A DNA stretch of 64,000 bases from Acidimicrobiaceae bacterium. GTDB lineage: Bacteria > Actinomycetota > Acidimicrobiia > Acidimicrobiales > Ilumatobacteraceae. The notes under the pieces were generated by a model that had not been told where the DNA came from, did not search any database, and was given only the letters and a program-made list of their open reading frames with translations. Numbering within the stretch: position 1 is the first letter of the stretch; each line of letters begins with the position of its first letter. Made by a program: the position numbers and the translations under genes. The stretch is taken from positions 224,463-288,462 of the forward strand of contig JACJWG010000004.1 in the NCBI GenBank assembly GCA_020637235.1. The letters run 5' to 3'. This document shows positions 16,849-24,447 of this stretch, in pieces.

Positions 16849-18012
16849 TCAGCCGCCGAAGCGTCGGTACACCCGCTCCAGCGGGCCCATCCCGACCACG
16901 CGCACCCACCAGGCCGCGGCCAGCACGGCCACCACCCAGAACCCCACCGCGAACACGAGCGCCGCCCCGAGCCCTGACGCATCGACGATGCCCGTCCGGT
17001 CGACGAGCACGCGGAACACGAGCACGTGCGCCAGGTAGATCGACAGCGTGGTGCGGCCGGCGCGCGCGAGCACCCCGACCACTGGCGACGACGCCCACCG
17101 TTGCGCCGCCCACATCACGACACCGCACGCCGCCAGCGACGAGCCGAGCGTGCCGACGGTGTAGAGCAGGCCACGATCGAACGGACGAGTGGACCACACG
17201 GTCACCCACACCGTGTCGCCGGCACGTCCGTTCGTGAGTGTGTGGTTCAGCAGGTAGGTGAGCGCGGTGACCGACGCACCGATCGCCGCGAGCCGCAGCA
17301 ACGGAGCGGTTCGCACCGAGCGGCCGAGCACCATGCCGGCGCAGATGAATGCCAGCCATGGCAGCAGGGGGTGGGTGCCGTTCACGAGCGTGTCGAGCAC
17401 GAGACCGCGTGGTGAGGTCGTCTCGAGGGTCCGCGGGTCGGTGAGCCAGCCCACTGCCCGGCCGTCGCTCCGGCGCACCTGCACCCACCATTCGATCGCG
17501 GCGGCGGCGACGGCCGCCATCGCACCGATCATCACGAGCCACCGGGTGCGCAGCGTGAACAGCAGCGCGCCGGCGACGAAGTACGCGCCGTAGAAGAACA
17601 GGATCGTGCCCGGCCAGATCCAGTCGAGCACGAACCCGCCGGCGTACAGCAGCACCCCGCGGCGCACGAGACGCCACCGGTGGTCGGTGATCGCGGCGGC
17701 ATCGGCCGCGGCGCGGCTGCGTTCGGTGAGCAACGAGACGCCGATGCCGGCCACGACCACGAACGTCGCCGCGAAGCGTGTCGAGAGCACGCCGTTCCAC
17801 GGATCGAACCAGCGCTCGGGCAGCGACGCGCCACGACCGGCAGCGGCCCCGGAGCCGTTCAGGTACCCGTGATAGTTCATCGCCACCACGCCGGCCAGCG
17901 CCAGCGCCCGCACGACGTCGGGTCCCACCAGCCGAACCCGCCGTTCGGCCGGCCGCCCCGCGCTCGGCGCGGCGTCCGCCGGCTCGGCATCGGGTGCGGC
18001 CGCGTGGGTCAC
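16849..18012 (-). CDS. DUF418-family multi-TM membrane protein
   Basis: A 387-residue polytopic membrane protein with ~9-10 TM segments. The start RLVGPDVVRALALAGVVAMN and the end AGRTTLSIYLAHVLVFRVL...MGPLERVYRRFGG match the DUF418/YeiB group related to acyltransferase-type transporters. Function is unknown, possibly acyl transfer or transport at the membrane. GTG 18012 overlaps the TGA of the upstream racemase-like gene (GTGA), showing translational coupling. An open frame continues upstream to 19098, but it only shadows that gene. Confidence 0.82.
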   Translation of the reverse strand: MTHAAAPDAEPADAAPSAGRPAERRVRLVGPDVVRALALAGVVAMNYHGYLNGSGAAAGRGASLPERWFDPWNGVLSTRFAATFVVVAGIGVSLLTERSRAAADAAAITDHRWRLVRRGVLLYAGGFVLDWIWPGTILFFYGAYFVAGALLFTLRTRWLVMIGAMAAVAAAAIEWWVQVRRSDGRAVGWLTDPRTLETTSPRGLVLDTLVNGTHPLLPWLAFICAGMVLGRSVRTAPLLRLAAIGASVTALTYLLNHTLTNGRAGDTVWVTVWSTRPFDRGLLYTVGTLGSSLAACGVVMWAAQRWASSPVVGVLARAGRTTLSIYLAHVLVFRVLVDRTGIVDASGLGAALVFAVGFWVVAVLAAAWWVRVVGMGPLERVYRRFGG

Positions 18013-18974
18013 CGCCACACCACCTCGTCGGGTTGCACCGTCGTGAGCGGACGTTGGACGTCGACCACCTCGCCTCGCGCCGGGACGGCCGCGCCGGCGG
18101 GCACCACGCACATCGCGCTGTGCATGTGCGGTGGCTCGAGGAGTTCGAGACGCGTGCGACGGAAGTGGAACGGGCTGCGGCCGTCGGCGAGCGGGACCAC
18201 GCCCTGCGACGAGCCGGCACCGACGACGATCAGGTGACCCGGTGCGTCGATCGGCACCAGTCGGTAGCCCGCGCGTTCGCCGGCGGCGATCGGATGCACG
18301 TCGACGACGTCGGCGTCGAGGCGCACGAAGCTCTTGTCGCCGTGCCACAACGCCGTGCCGGCTCGCAGGCGCCATCGGCGATCGTCGTGCCGGTGCGCGA
18401 GCGCGTCGAAGGTGCTGGGGGTGAGGTGGCTCACCGACACCGGGGCGTGCGCCGGCAGCACCGCCAGCCACGACTCGATCTCCGCCACCTGGTCGTCGTC
18501 GGTGCGCGACGTCGAGCGCAGTGGCAGGTGCAGCACGTGGTCGCACACCTCCAGGCCTCGGGCGTGGACGGCATCGACCAGCCGCGGCACCTCCTCGGGG
18601 GTGGCGCCGTAGCGGCGCATGCTGCTGCGGAGCTTGATCGACACCGCGCCCGTGTGGCCGTCGAGCGACGGCAGGTGATCGGCGTGGCCGATGGTGAGCA
18701 CGACGTGGGGGCCGACGTCCAGGGGCTGGCACGACGGGGTGAGCACGTGCACCTCCACGCCGTCCGGGACCGGGCCGAGCCGATGCGCCTCGTGCGCCGT
18801 GCCGACGGCCAGGGCGGCGGAGACCTGCGCCGCGATCGGCACCAGGGTGTCGATCCCGAAGCCGTACCCGTTGCCTTTCACGACGGCCACGAGTCGTGCG
18901 CTGCCGATGGCCGCGGCGTACGAGGCCACGTGCGCGGACCAGCGGTCGCGGTCGACGGTGAGCCGGAGCGTCAT
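18009..18974 (-). CDS. Alanine racemase-like PLP protein lacking the second catalytic Tyr
   Basis: A 321-residue fold-type III PLP protein. The lysine motif ARLVAVVKGNGYGFG (K33) is intact, and the barrel helix KLRSSMRRYG resembles Alr. In the C-terminal domain the canonical GYxDG, whose Tyr is the second catalytic base, is replaced by GAGSSQG (GHLIVVGAGSSQG). The usual RPGxxLYG reads RAGTALWHG. It may therefore not racemise alanine and could be a paralogue with another task. It is coupled by a GTGA overlap to a DUF418 membrane protein. An operator-like inverted repeat lies upstream. Confidence 0.78.
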   Translation of the reverse strand: MTLRLTVDRDRWSAHVASYAAAIGSARLVAVVKGNGYGFGIDTLVPIAAQVSAALAVGTAHEAHRLGPVPDGVEVHVLTPSCQPLDVGPHVVLTIGHADHLPSLDGHTGAVSIKLRSSMRRYGATPEEVPRLVDAVHARGLEVCDHVLHLPLRSTSRTDDDQVAEIESWLAVLPAHAPVSVSHLTPSTFDALAHRHDDRRWRLRAGTALWHGDKSFVRLDADVVDVHPIAAGERAGYRLVPIDAPGHLIVVGAGSSQGVVPLADGRSPFHFRRTRLELLEPPHMHSAMCVVPAGAAVPARGEVVDVQRPLTTVQPDEVVWR

Positions 18975-19009
18975 CGCCGGCCACGGTACCCGGCCGGGTG
19001 CGGCCGATG

Positions 19010-19034
19010 AATTCCGACTTGTCTGATCGGAATT
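19010..19034. promoter_or_regulatory. Perfect inverted repeat over the -35 region of the DUF4395 gene
   Basis: AATTCCGA (19010-19017) and TCGGAATT (19027-19034) are a perfect 8-bp inverted repeat with a 9-nt spacer. It ends 7 bp before the TAGCCT -10 box of the DUF4395 gene and begins 35 bp from the divergent racemase-like start. A bound dimer would block the -35 region. Confidence 0.55.
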
Positions 19035-19041
19035 GTGGCCC

Positions 19042-19047
19042 TAGCCT
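19042..19047 (+). promoter_or_regulatory. -10 box of a leaderless promoter (DUF4395 protein)
   Basis: TAGCCT with a 7-nt spacer before ATG 19055, directly downstream of the AATTCCGA inverted repeat. Confidence 0.5.
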
Positions 19048-19054
19048 GCTGCAC

Positions 19055-19606
19055 ATGTCCGCTCGCTCGTGGTCGACCCCCCTCCGGCACGTCCGCACCC
19101 TCGTCCGGCCCGGGTTCCCGAACCCGGTGAACGAGTCGTCGGCACGTCTGGTCGCGGCCGGTGCCGTGCTGCAGTCGATCGTCTATCTCGTGGTCCGGCA
19201 GTGGTGGGTGCTGGTGCCCCTCGCGTTCGGCTTCGCGGCGCGCGTGATCGCCGGGCCACGGTTCAGCCCGCTCGGCCGGCTCGTGACCGAGGTGATCACC
19301 CCGCGTCTGCGAGTCGACCATCGCTTCGTGCCGGGTCCACCGAAGCGCTTCGCCCAGGGCGTCGGCCTGGTGTTCAGCGCCGGCGCGCTCGCGGCGCACC
19401 TGGCCGGCGCGCCCCACGTCGCGATCGTGTTGATCGCCGGGCTCACGGTGGCGGCGTCGCTCGAGGCCCTGTTCGCGCTCTGCCTCGGGTGCATCGCCTT
19501 CCGCCGGCTCATGGCGTGGGGCGTGATCCCCGCCGACGTGTGCGAGTCGTGCAACGACGTGCGCGCCCACCTCGCAGCACGCTCGCGCGAACTCTCACAG
19601 GTCTGA
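19055..19606 (+). CDS. DUF4395 membrane protein
   Basis: A 183-residue protein of the DUF4395 family: an N-terminal FPNPVNESSARLVAA motif, four TM segments (about 28-58, 105-140), PKRFAQGVGLVFS, and LEALFALCLGCIAF. Two conserved cysteines sit in CLGC and a further CESC near the end, so a thiol or sulfur-linked role is plausible. The family often neighbours thioredoxins and rhodaneses elsewhere. ATG 19055 is chosen over an upstream ATG by family start and the leaderless spacing. Its last 12 nt overlap the convergent mftF end. Confidence 0.85.
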   Translation: MSARSWSTPLRHVRTLVRPGFPNPVNESSARLVAAGAVLQSIVYLVVRQWWVLVPLAFGFAARVIAGPRFSPLGRLVTEVITPRLRVDHRFVPGPPKRFAQGVGLVFSAGALAAHLAGAPHVAIVLIAGLTVAASLEALFALCLGCIAFRRLMAWGVIPADVCESCNDVRAHLAARSRELSQV

Positions 19607-21001
19607 CGAGCCGGCGCGGTCGCTCGGGGGCCACGACTCGAACGCCGGCCGCAGCGCCGCGACCGATCGGGCCCGCCACGCCCCGATCCACACGCCCGCG
19701 CCGTACGCGAGATCGTCGAGCAGGTGCAGCACCGCCCACCGCACCGGGTCGATGCGCGGTCGCTCGTCGCAGGCGTCGAGGACGAGCGCGGTGACGGTGG
19801 CCGCGACCACCACCCGTCGCGCCCGACGTGACACGAGCGCCGCGAGTGCGGCGACCGGCCACCACGCTCGCGTGAGCGTGGCGGCGACGAGCCGGCCGGC
19901 GAAGAGGTTGCCGAGTCCCGCGATCCGCAGCGCCTCGCGGGCGGGCAGTTGCGGCAGCCTCCGCACGAGTGCTGCGGAGGTGGCCGCACCCACCACCGCC
20001 CCGACGACCGGGAACCCCAACACCGCGGGTGCCCACACCGCGGCGCTCCACCCGCTCATCCGGATCGGCGCCAGCGCGCCGGGGTGGCGTGTCGCCAGCG
20101 GCGCGGCCGAAGTGCCGTACCGGACACGCTGCTCGAGCCACGCCGGCAGGCTCGGGCGTGTGTGGTGTCGGGCCTCGATCGACGGCTCGTACCGACAGCG
20201 CCACCCGGCCCCGACCAGGCGCCACACCAGGTCGACGTCCTCGCCGTAACGCAGCGCCGGATCGAAGCCCCCGATCGCCCGGATCGCGTCGGTGCGGCAC
20301 ACGAACGCGGCCGCCGGCACGTAGGACACGCGTGTCGTCGGTGCCACACGCGCCGGTGCCGGACCGAGATCGAGTGGCGAGCGCGTCGCCTCGAACCGCG
20401 CCAGCGCGCCGGGGGTGTCGACGGCCCGGATGCGCGGGGCGACCAGCGCGACCTGCGGGTCGTCGAACCACCGCAGCAGCGACACGAGCGCGGCCTCGTC
20501 GATCTCGACGTCGTCGTCGACGAAGGCGACGAACGGGGTGCGGACGTACTCGAGCCCGGAGTTCCGCGCGGCGCCTGGGCCGGAGCTGCGATCCTGACGC
20601 ACCACGGTGGTGCCCTCCGGCCCCACCAGCGGCGGCGACGAGCCGTCGTCGACGAGCACGGCGGCGAGGGACCACCGACGACCGCGCGTGCCGGTGGTGC
20701 CATCGCACCGGCTCGGCGTCACCACGGTGACGAGCCCGTCGTCGAACGGCGCCACGGCGTCGCGGGGGTCGGGCGCTGCGGGCGCGGGATGGATCATGCC
20801 GAGATCGAGCATCCGGTCGATCAGACGGTCGACGCCGCGACCGTGCGCGGTCACCGCGCCGGATCGTTCGAGCTCGCGGACGATCGGCAGCGCCGCCGCA
20901 GCGACGGTGAGGAGGCGCAGTGGCGAGCCGCCGACGATCACCCGACCGTCGGCGGGCCGCCGCCACGAGCCGTCGAGGCGGAACGTTCGTGCGGCGGTCA
21001 T
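19595..21001 (-). CDS. mftF: Mycofactocin glycosyltransferase MftF
   Basis: A 468-residue family-2 glycosyltransferase. The start FRLDGSWRRPADGRVIVGGSPLRLL is typical of MftF. The GT2 domain shows VDDGSSPP, GPGAARNSGL, FVDDDVEI (DxD) and GGFDPALRYGEDVDLVWRL, followed by hydrophobic C-terminal segments. MftF adds the beta-1,4-glucose chain to premycofactocin. ATG 21001 overlaps the mftE TGA (ATGA). The mftA precursor, mftB, mftC and mftD are not in this window, so they must be elsewhere if the pathway is complete. Confidence 0.88.
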   Translation of the reverse strand: MTAARTFRLDGSWRRPADGRVIVGGSPLRLLTVAAAALPIVRELERSGAVTAHGRGVDRLIDRMLDLGMIHPAPAAPDPRDAVAPFDDGLVTVVTPSRCDGTTGTRGRRWSLAAVLVDDGSSPPLVGPEGTTVVRQDRSSGPGAARNSGLEYVRTPFVAFVDDDVEIDEAALVSLLRWFDDPQVALVAPRIRAVDTPGALARFEATRSPLDLGPAPARVAPTTRVSYVPAAAFVCRTDAIRAIGGFDPALRYGEDVDLVWRLVGAGWRCRYEPSIEARHHTRPSLPAWLEQRVRYGTSAAPLATRHPGALAPIRMSGWSAAVWAPAVLGFPVVGAVVGAATSAALVRRLPQLPAREALRIAGLGNLFAGRLVAATLTRAWWPVAALAALVSRRARRVVVAATVTALVLDACDERPRIDPVRWAVLHLLDDLAYGAGVWIGAWRARSVAALRPAFESWPPSDRAGSSDL

Positions 21002-21732
21002 GCGCGCCGGGCCGGTGGTCGCGCCGCGACGCTCCACCACGATCGCGTCGATCGGACCAGGTCGTCGACGAGCGTCGTGAGCAACGCACGACCCTCGTCG
21101 GCCGTGGCGCCGGCCGGATCGCCGAGCACACCGGTCGGGCTCACCCACCGCACGCCGCGTGCGCGCAGGTCGTCGATCAGTGCGGCGATCGGCTCGGTGC
21201 GTCCCGCCACGGCGTCGCCGAGCCGCACCACCGACGGCTCGATCGCGAGCATCAACGAGGTCTCGGTACGACCGGCGTGCGCGTCGCCGTCGGGAACCCG
21301 CGGCCACCAGCTGTGAACGCGCCGCCCCTCGGCCAGCGACTGCGCGACGGCGCGACCGACCGGGCCGGCGTTGCCCCCGTGCCCGTTCACGAGCACCACC
21401 CCGGCCGACCAGTCGGCCGAGCGCACCAGCTCGACGATCACCGACTCGGTGACGGCGGCACCGATCGACAGCGTGCCGGGAAAGCCCTGGTGCTCACCGC
21501 TCGCCGTGATCGAGATCGCGGGTGCGACGCGCGCGGTCGGCAAGCTGCTCGGCGTCGCCGGTGATGCGGCGAGGGCGTCGGCGAGCCCTGCGGCCAGGGC
21601 GACGGCGATGCGGGTGTCGGTGTCGAGTGGCAGGTGTGGGCCGTGCTGCTCGCACGAACCGACCGGCACCACCACCAGCGTGGGCGCGTCGGCGAGGTCG
21701 GTCCACGCACCGTCACCGAGCCGAGCCGCCAT
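20998..21732 (-). CDS. mftE: Mycofactocin peptidase MftE (creatininase family)
   Basis: A 244-residue creatininase-fold protein. Metal ligands are visible in VPVGSCEQHGPHLPLDTDT (E28, H30, D37) and in NGHGGNAG, and the ending SPTGVLGDPAGATADEGRALL is typical of MftE. In the pathway it releases the C-terminal Val-Tyr-derived dipeptide from processed MftA. ATG 21732 has TAGCGT 7 nt upstream on its strand, so mftE-mftF probably has its own leaderless promoter although it follows etfB. A three-unit palindrome array separates the two. Confidence 0.9.
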   Translation of the reverse strand: MAARLGDGAWTDLADAPTLVVVPVGSCEQHGPHLPLDTDTRIAVALAAGLADALAASPATPSSLPTARVAPAISITASGEHQGFPGTLSIGAAVTESVIVELVRSADWSAGVVLVNGHGGNAGPVGRAVAQSLAEGRRVHSWWPRVPDGDAHAGRTETSLMLAIEPSVVRLGDAVAGRTEPIAALIDDLRARGVRWVSPTGVLGDPAGATADEGRALLTTLVDDLVRSTRSWWSVAARPPARRA

Positions 21733-21739
21733 CGGACCC

Positions 21740-21745
21740 ACGCTA
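21740..21745 (-). promoter_or_regulatory. -10 box of a leaderless promoter (mftEF)
   Basis: On the minus strand TAGCGT, 7 nt before ATG 21732. It suggests that mftEF is transcribed independently of the etf/fix genes upstream. Confidence 0.5.
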
Positions 21746-21764
21746 CAAGTGCCCCCACCGTCGC

Positions 21765-21911
21765 TTCGTGAGCCGAATGCGCACCGGCTGCGCATCTGGC
21801 TCACGAACCCCGTCGCTTCGTGAGCGGAATGCGCACCGGCTGCGCATCTGGCTCACGAACCATGTTGCTTCGTGAGCGGAATGCGCACCGGCTGCGCATC
21901 TGGCTCACGAA
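21765..21911. repeat. Three 43-nt palindromes in tandem, 52-nt period
   Basis: Near-identical 43-nt palindromes at 21765-21807, 21817-21859 and 21869-21911 are separated by 9-nt spacers. Arms run TTCGTGAGC...ATGCGCA and TGCGCAT...GCTCACGAA around a CCGGC loop. The array fills the space between the etfB stop (21922) and the mftE promoter. Further copies at 11831 and 60027-60121 make this a dispersed REP-like family. Confidence 0.95.
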
Positions 21912-21921
21912 GGTCGGGGGT

Positions 21922-22797
21922 TCAGTCGAGGTAGCCCCAGCCGCGCAGGGTGTCGACGATGCGGGCGGCTGCCTCGCGTGGCGCGAGCTCGACGGTCTCG
22001 CCCCGGCCGCCCGAGGTGCCGGCGTCGGTGAGCGCCCGCAGCCGTCCGAGCACGTCCTCGCCGGCAGGCGCCGGCATCGTGCGCGCCCGGGGGCGGTACG
22101 GGGTGACGATCGCAGGTGCGCCATGGTGGTGCGCGGGCGGGGTGGCGATCACCTCGACCGGTGCCGAGCGAGCGGCGAGCGCCCGCCGCAACGGAGCCCG
22201 ACGCAGGCTGGCCACCGATCCCTCGACGGAGAGCACGCACGGCGTGGGGACGGCGAGCACCTCGCGGCGGCCGCCGTCGAGGCGGCGCACGGCGTGGATC
22301 GTGAGCTCGCCGTCGGGCGCCCCAGCGACACTCGAGGCGCTGGCGGTCACGTCGACCGACACCAGGCCGAGTGCCTGCGCGCACCGGCGGTGATGGGCGA
22401 CGAAGGCCGGTACCGCGCCGCTGCCCCGATCGAGCGAGTAGTCGCCGCACAGCACCACGCACGCGTCGGCGACGACCTGTGCGAGTTCGAACGCGACGTC
22501 GCGCGAGTCGCTGCCCGCCGCCATGTCGAGGCGCACGGCACGCGTGGCGCCCGCCGCGACGGCGTCGCGCAGCACCCGGTCGGCGGCGGACGGCCCTGCG
22601 GCGATCGCGGTGACGGAAGCCCCGATCGCGTCGGACAACTGCAACGCCAGCTCGAGTGCTGCCCGATCGGCGGGCGACACGCCGGCGAACCGGTCGTCAC
22701 CCTCGTCGGGCCCGAGCGGCCCACCGTCGAACGGTGAGGGGGTCCACTTCAGGCACACGGCGACGACCGCAGGAGCCGTTGACGGCACGGCGGTCAC
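21922..22797 (-). CDS. Electron transfer flavoprotein beta subunit (EtfB/FixA-like)
   Basis: A 291-residue ETF beta subunit: start VVAVCLKWTPS, then DRAALELALQLSD, the AMP/flavin-region LDRGSGAVPAFVAHHRRCAQALGLV and VPTPCVLSVEGSVASLRRAPL. With the alpha subunit at 24440 it carries electrons from a dehydrogenase to FixC. GTG 22797 comes one base after the fixX stop, so translation is coupled. It is the last gene of etfA-fixC-fixX-etfB; the palindrome array follows. The C-terminal ~60 residues are longer and more Pro/Arg-rich than usual. Confidence 0.87.
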   Translation of the reverse strand: MTAVPSTAPAVVAVCLKWTPSPFDGGPLGPDEGDDRFAGVSPADRAALELALQLSDAIGASVTAIAAGPSAADRVLRDAVAAGATRAVRLDMAAGSDSRDVAFELAQVVADACVVLCGDYSLDRGSGAVPAFVAHHRRCAQALGLVSVDVTASASSVAGAPDGELTIHAVRRLDGGRREVLAVPTPCVLSVEGSVASLRRAPLRRALAARSAPVEVIATPPAHHHGAPAIVTPYRPRARTMPAPAGEDVLGRLRALTDAGTSGGRGETVELAPREAAARIVDTLRGWGYLD

Positions 22798-22798
22798 C

Positions 22799-23128
22799 TC
22801 AGGTCCTCCGGAACACGACGCCGTGTCCGCCGTCGGGATAGGTCCAGGTGATCGCGCCCTCGACGTTGCAGACGAGGTAGCAGGTGCCGCACTCGAAGCA
22901 CTGCTCGTAGTTGAAGACGATGCCACCGTCGCTGGTGGGCACGAACAGGTTGGCCGGGCAGGCGACCACGCAGTGCTGGGTGCTGCACCCCTCGCACTTC
23001 GAGCCGTCGACGACGATGTGGGCACGCTCGTGCACGTCGAAACGCACGGTGTCCATCCGGTCCTGGAACGAGATCTCCGGCCAGCGGTGCGCGTGGTCGT
23101 GGTTCCGGGGGGTCCCGTGAGCGGTCAT
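22799..23128 (-). CDS. Ferredoxin-like protein FixX
   Basis: A 109-residue protein with two cysteine clusters, CEGCSTQHCVVACP and CFECGTCYLVCN, followed by GAITWTYPDGGHGVVFR. This is the FixX/ETF-QO ferredoxin domain carrying 4Fe-4S centre(s). It relays electrons between FixC and the quinone or ETF. ATG 23128 overlaps the fixC TGA (ATGA), and its own stop is one base from the etfB start. Confidence 0.92.
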   Translation of the reverse strand: MTAHGTPRNHDHAHRWPEISFQDRMDTVRFDVHERAHIVVDGSKCEGCSTQHCVVACPANLFVPTSDGGIVFNYEQCFECGTCYLVCNVEGAITWTYPDGGHGVVFRRT

Positions 23129-24447
23129 CCGAAGCTCCGCAGTCCGTCGATGCCGTCGCGCACCAGGTCGCGTGTGCGCACACCCAGCCGTTTGGTCTCG
23201 TCGCGCACGATGCGTCGCAGGCCGGGCTTCGGCGCGGGGTTGTCGACCCGGAACATGCGCTCGACGACGCTGGTGATCAGTTCGGGATACACGTGTTGCA
23301 CACGATCGCTCAACACCAGCGAGGGTGCCCGACGCAGTTTGCGGTGATCGCGCAGCACGAACGTCGACGACAACCGTCGCTCGTACCCGGCGAGCCCGGC
23401 GGTCGAGAGGTCCCCGGCGCGCAGTGCCTCCACCGCCGCTCGCCCGGCGTACATGCCGCTGGCCATCGCGAAGTTCACGCCTTCGAGCCAGATGCCGGCG
23501 GCGAGGCACATCGCCGCAGCGTCGCCGGCGACGAGCATCCCGTCGCCCGCCAATCGCGGCATCATCGACAGGCCGGCTTCGGGGATGAGGTGCGCCGAGT
23601 ACTCCTTCACCTCGGCGCCCTCGACCAGGGGAGCGATGGCGGGGTGCGACTTCAACCCGGCGATGATCTCCTCGGGACGGCGTCGCTGAGCCGCCAGCTT
23701 CGGCAGCTTCAACACGGCGCCCACGGCGACGGTGTCGAGGTTGGTGTACACGAAGCCGCCGCCGTTCACGCCGCCGGTCCCACCCAGGATCTCGATGTCC
23801 ACCCCCTCGCGGCCTCGGACGCCGAAGCGTTCGTCGATCACGTCCTTCGGCAACGCCAACGTCTCTTTCACCCCGAGGGTGTAGTTGGCCGCGTCGACCG
23901 GCGGATACAGGCCGGCTTCCTTCGCGAGGAAGCTGTTCACGCCGTCACAGGCGATGACGAGCCGGGTGCGCAGGTCGCCGTCGGGGCGATCGGTGCGGAC
24001 ACCGACCACACGACCGCCGGCGTCGCGGAGCAGGCCGGTGACGGTGGTGCTGCACACCAGCTGTGCGCCGGCGGCCTCGGCGTGCGCGGCCAGCCAGTGG
24101 TCGAAATCGGGCCGGTAGGCGGTCGCGCCGTTGTAGGGCGGTGCGCCCCACCGCTGGCTGCGGAAGTCGACGGTGAGCGCCTGGTCGGGGGTGAGCACCA
24201 TCGTGGACCGGCGGGTCACCCAGCGCTGCACCGGCGCCTCCTCCCACCACGACGGGATCAGCTCGTCGAGGATCCGGGGGTAGACCACGCCGCCGTACAT
24301 GTTCTTGCTGCCGGGGAACGGCCCGCGCTCGAGCAGCACCACGTCGAGTCCGGCGCGCGCGAGCACGATCGCGGCGCATGTTCCCGCCGGACCGGCGCCC
24401 ACCACCACGACGTCGCAATCGGTGGTCGTCAGGGATCGGTCATCCAT
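23125..24447 (-). CDS. FAD-dependent ETF:quinone oxidoreductase FixC
   Basis: A 440-residue flavoprotein. The Rossmann motif DVVVVGAGPAGTCAAIVLARAG opens it, then GGVVYPRILDELIP, a second FAD motif GDGMLVAGDAAAMCLA and the membrane-associating region GIWLEGVNFAMASG, all as in FixC/ETF-QO. It oxidises ETF and reduces the quinone pool with FixX. The first 8 nt overlap the end of etfA (ATGGATGA), and its end overlaps fixX. Confidence 0.93.
   Translation of the reverse strand: MDDRSLTTTDCDVVVVGAGPAGTCAAIVLARAGLDVVLLERGPFPGSKNMYGGVVYPRILDELIPSWWEEAPVQRWVTRRSTMVLTPDQALTVDFRSQRWGAPPYNGATAYRPDFDHWLAAHAEAAGAQLVCSTTVTGLLRDAGGRVVGVRTDRPDGDLRTRLVIACDGVNSFLAKEAGLYPPVDAANYTLGVKETLALPKDVIDERFGVRGREGVDIEILGGTGGVNGGGFVYTNLDTVAVGAVLKLPKLAAQRRRPEEIIAGLKSHPAIAPLVEGAEVKEYSAHLIPEAGLSMMPRLAGDGMLVAGDAAAMCLAAGIWLEGVNFAMASGMYAGRAAVEALRAGDLSTAGLAGYERRLSSTFVLRDHRKLRRAPSLVLSDRVQHVYPELITSVVERMFRVDNPAPKPGLRRIVRDETKRLGVRTRDLVRDGIDGLRSFG

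Noticed and set aside
21820..22737. An open frame spanning the palindrome array (RTGCASGSRT-like peptides)
   Set aside because: The peptide comes from the repeated palindrome itself and from antisense of etfB; there is no supported start or domain.
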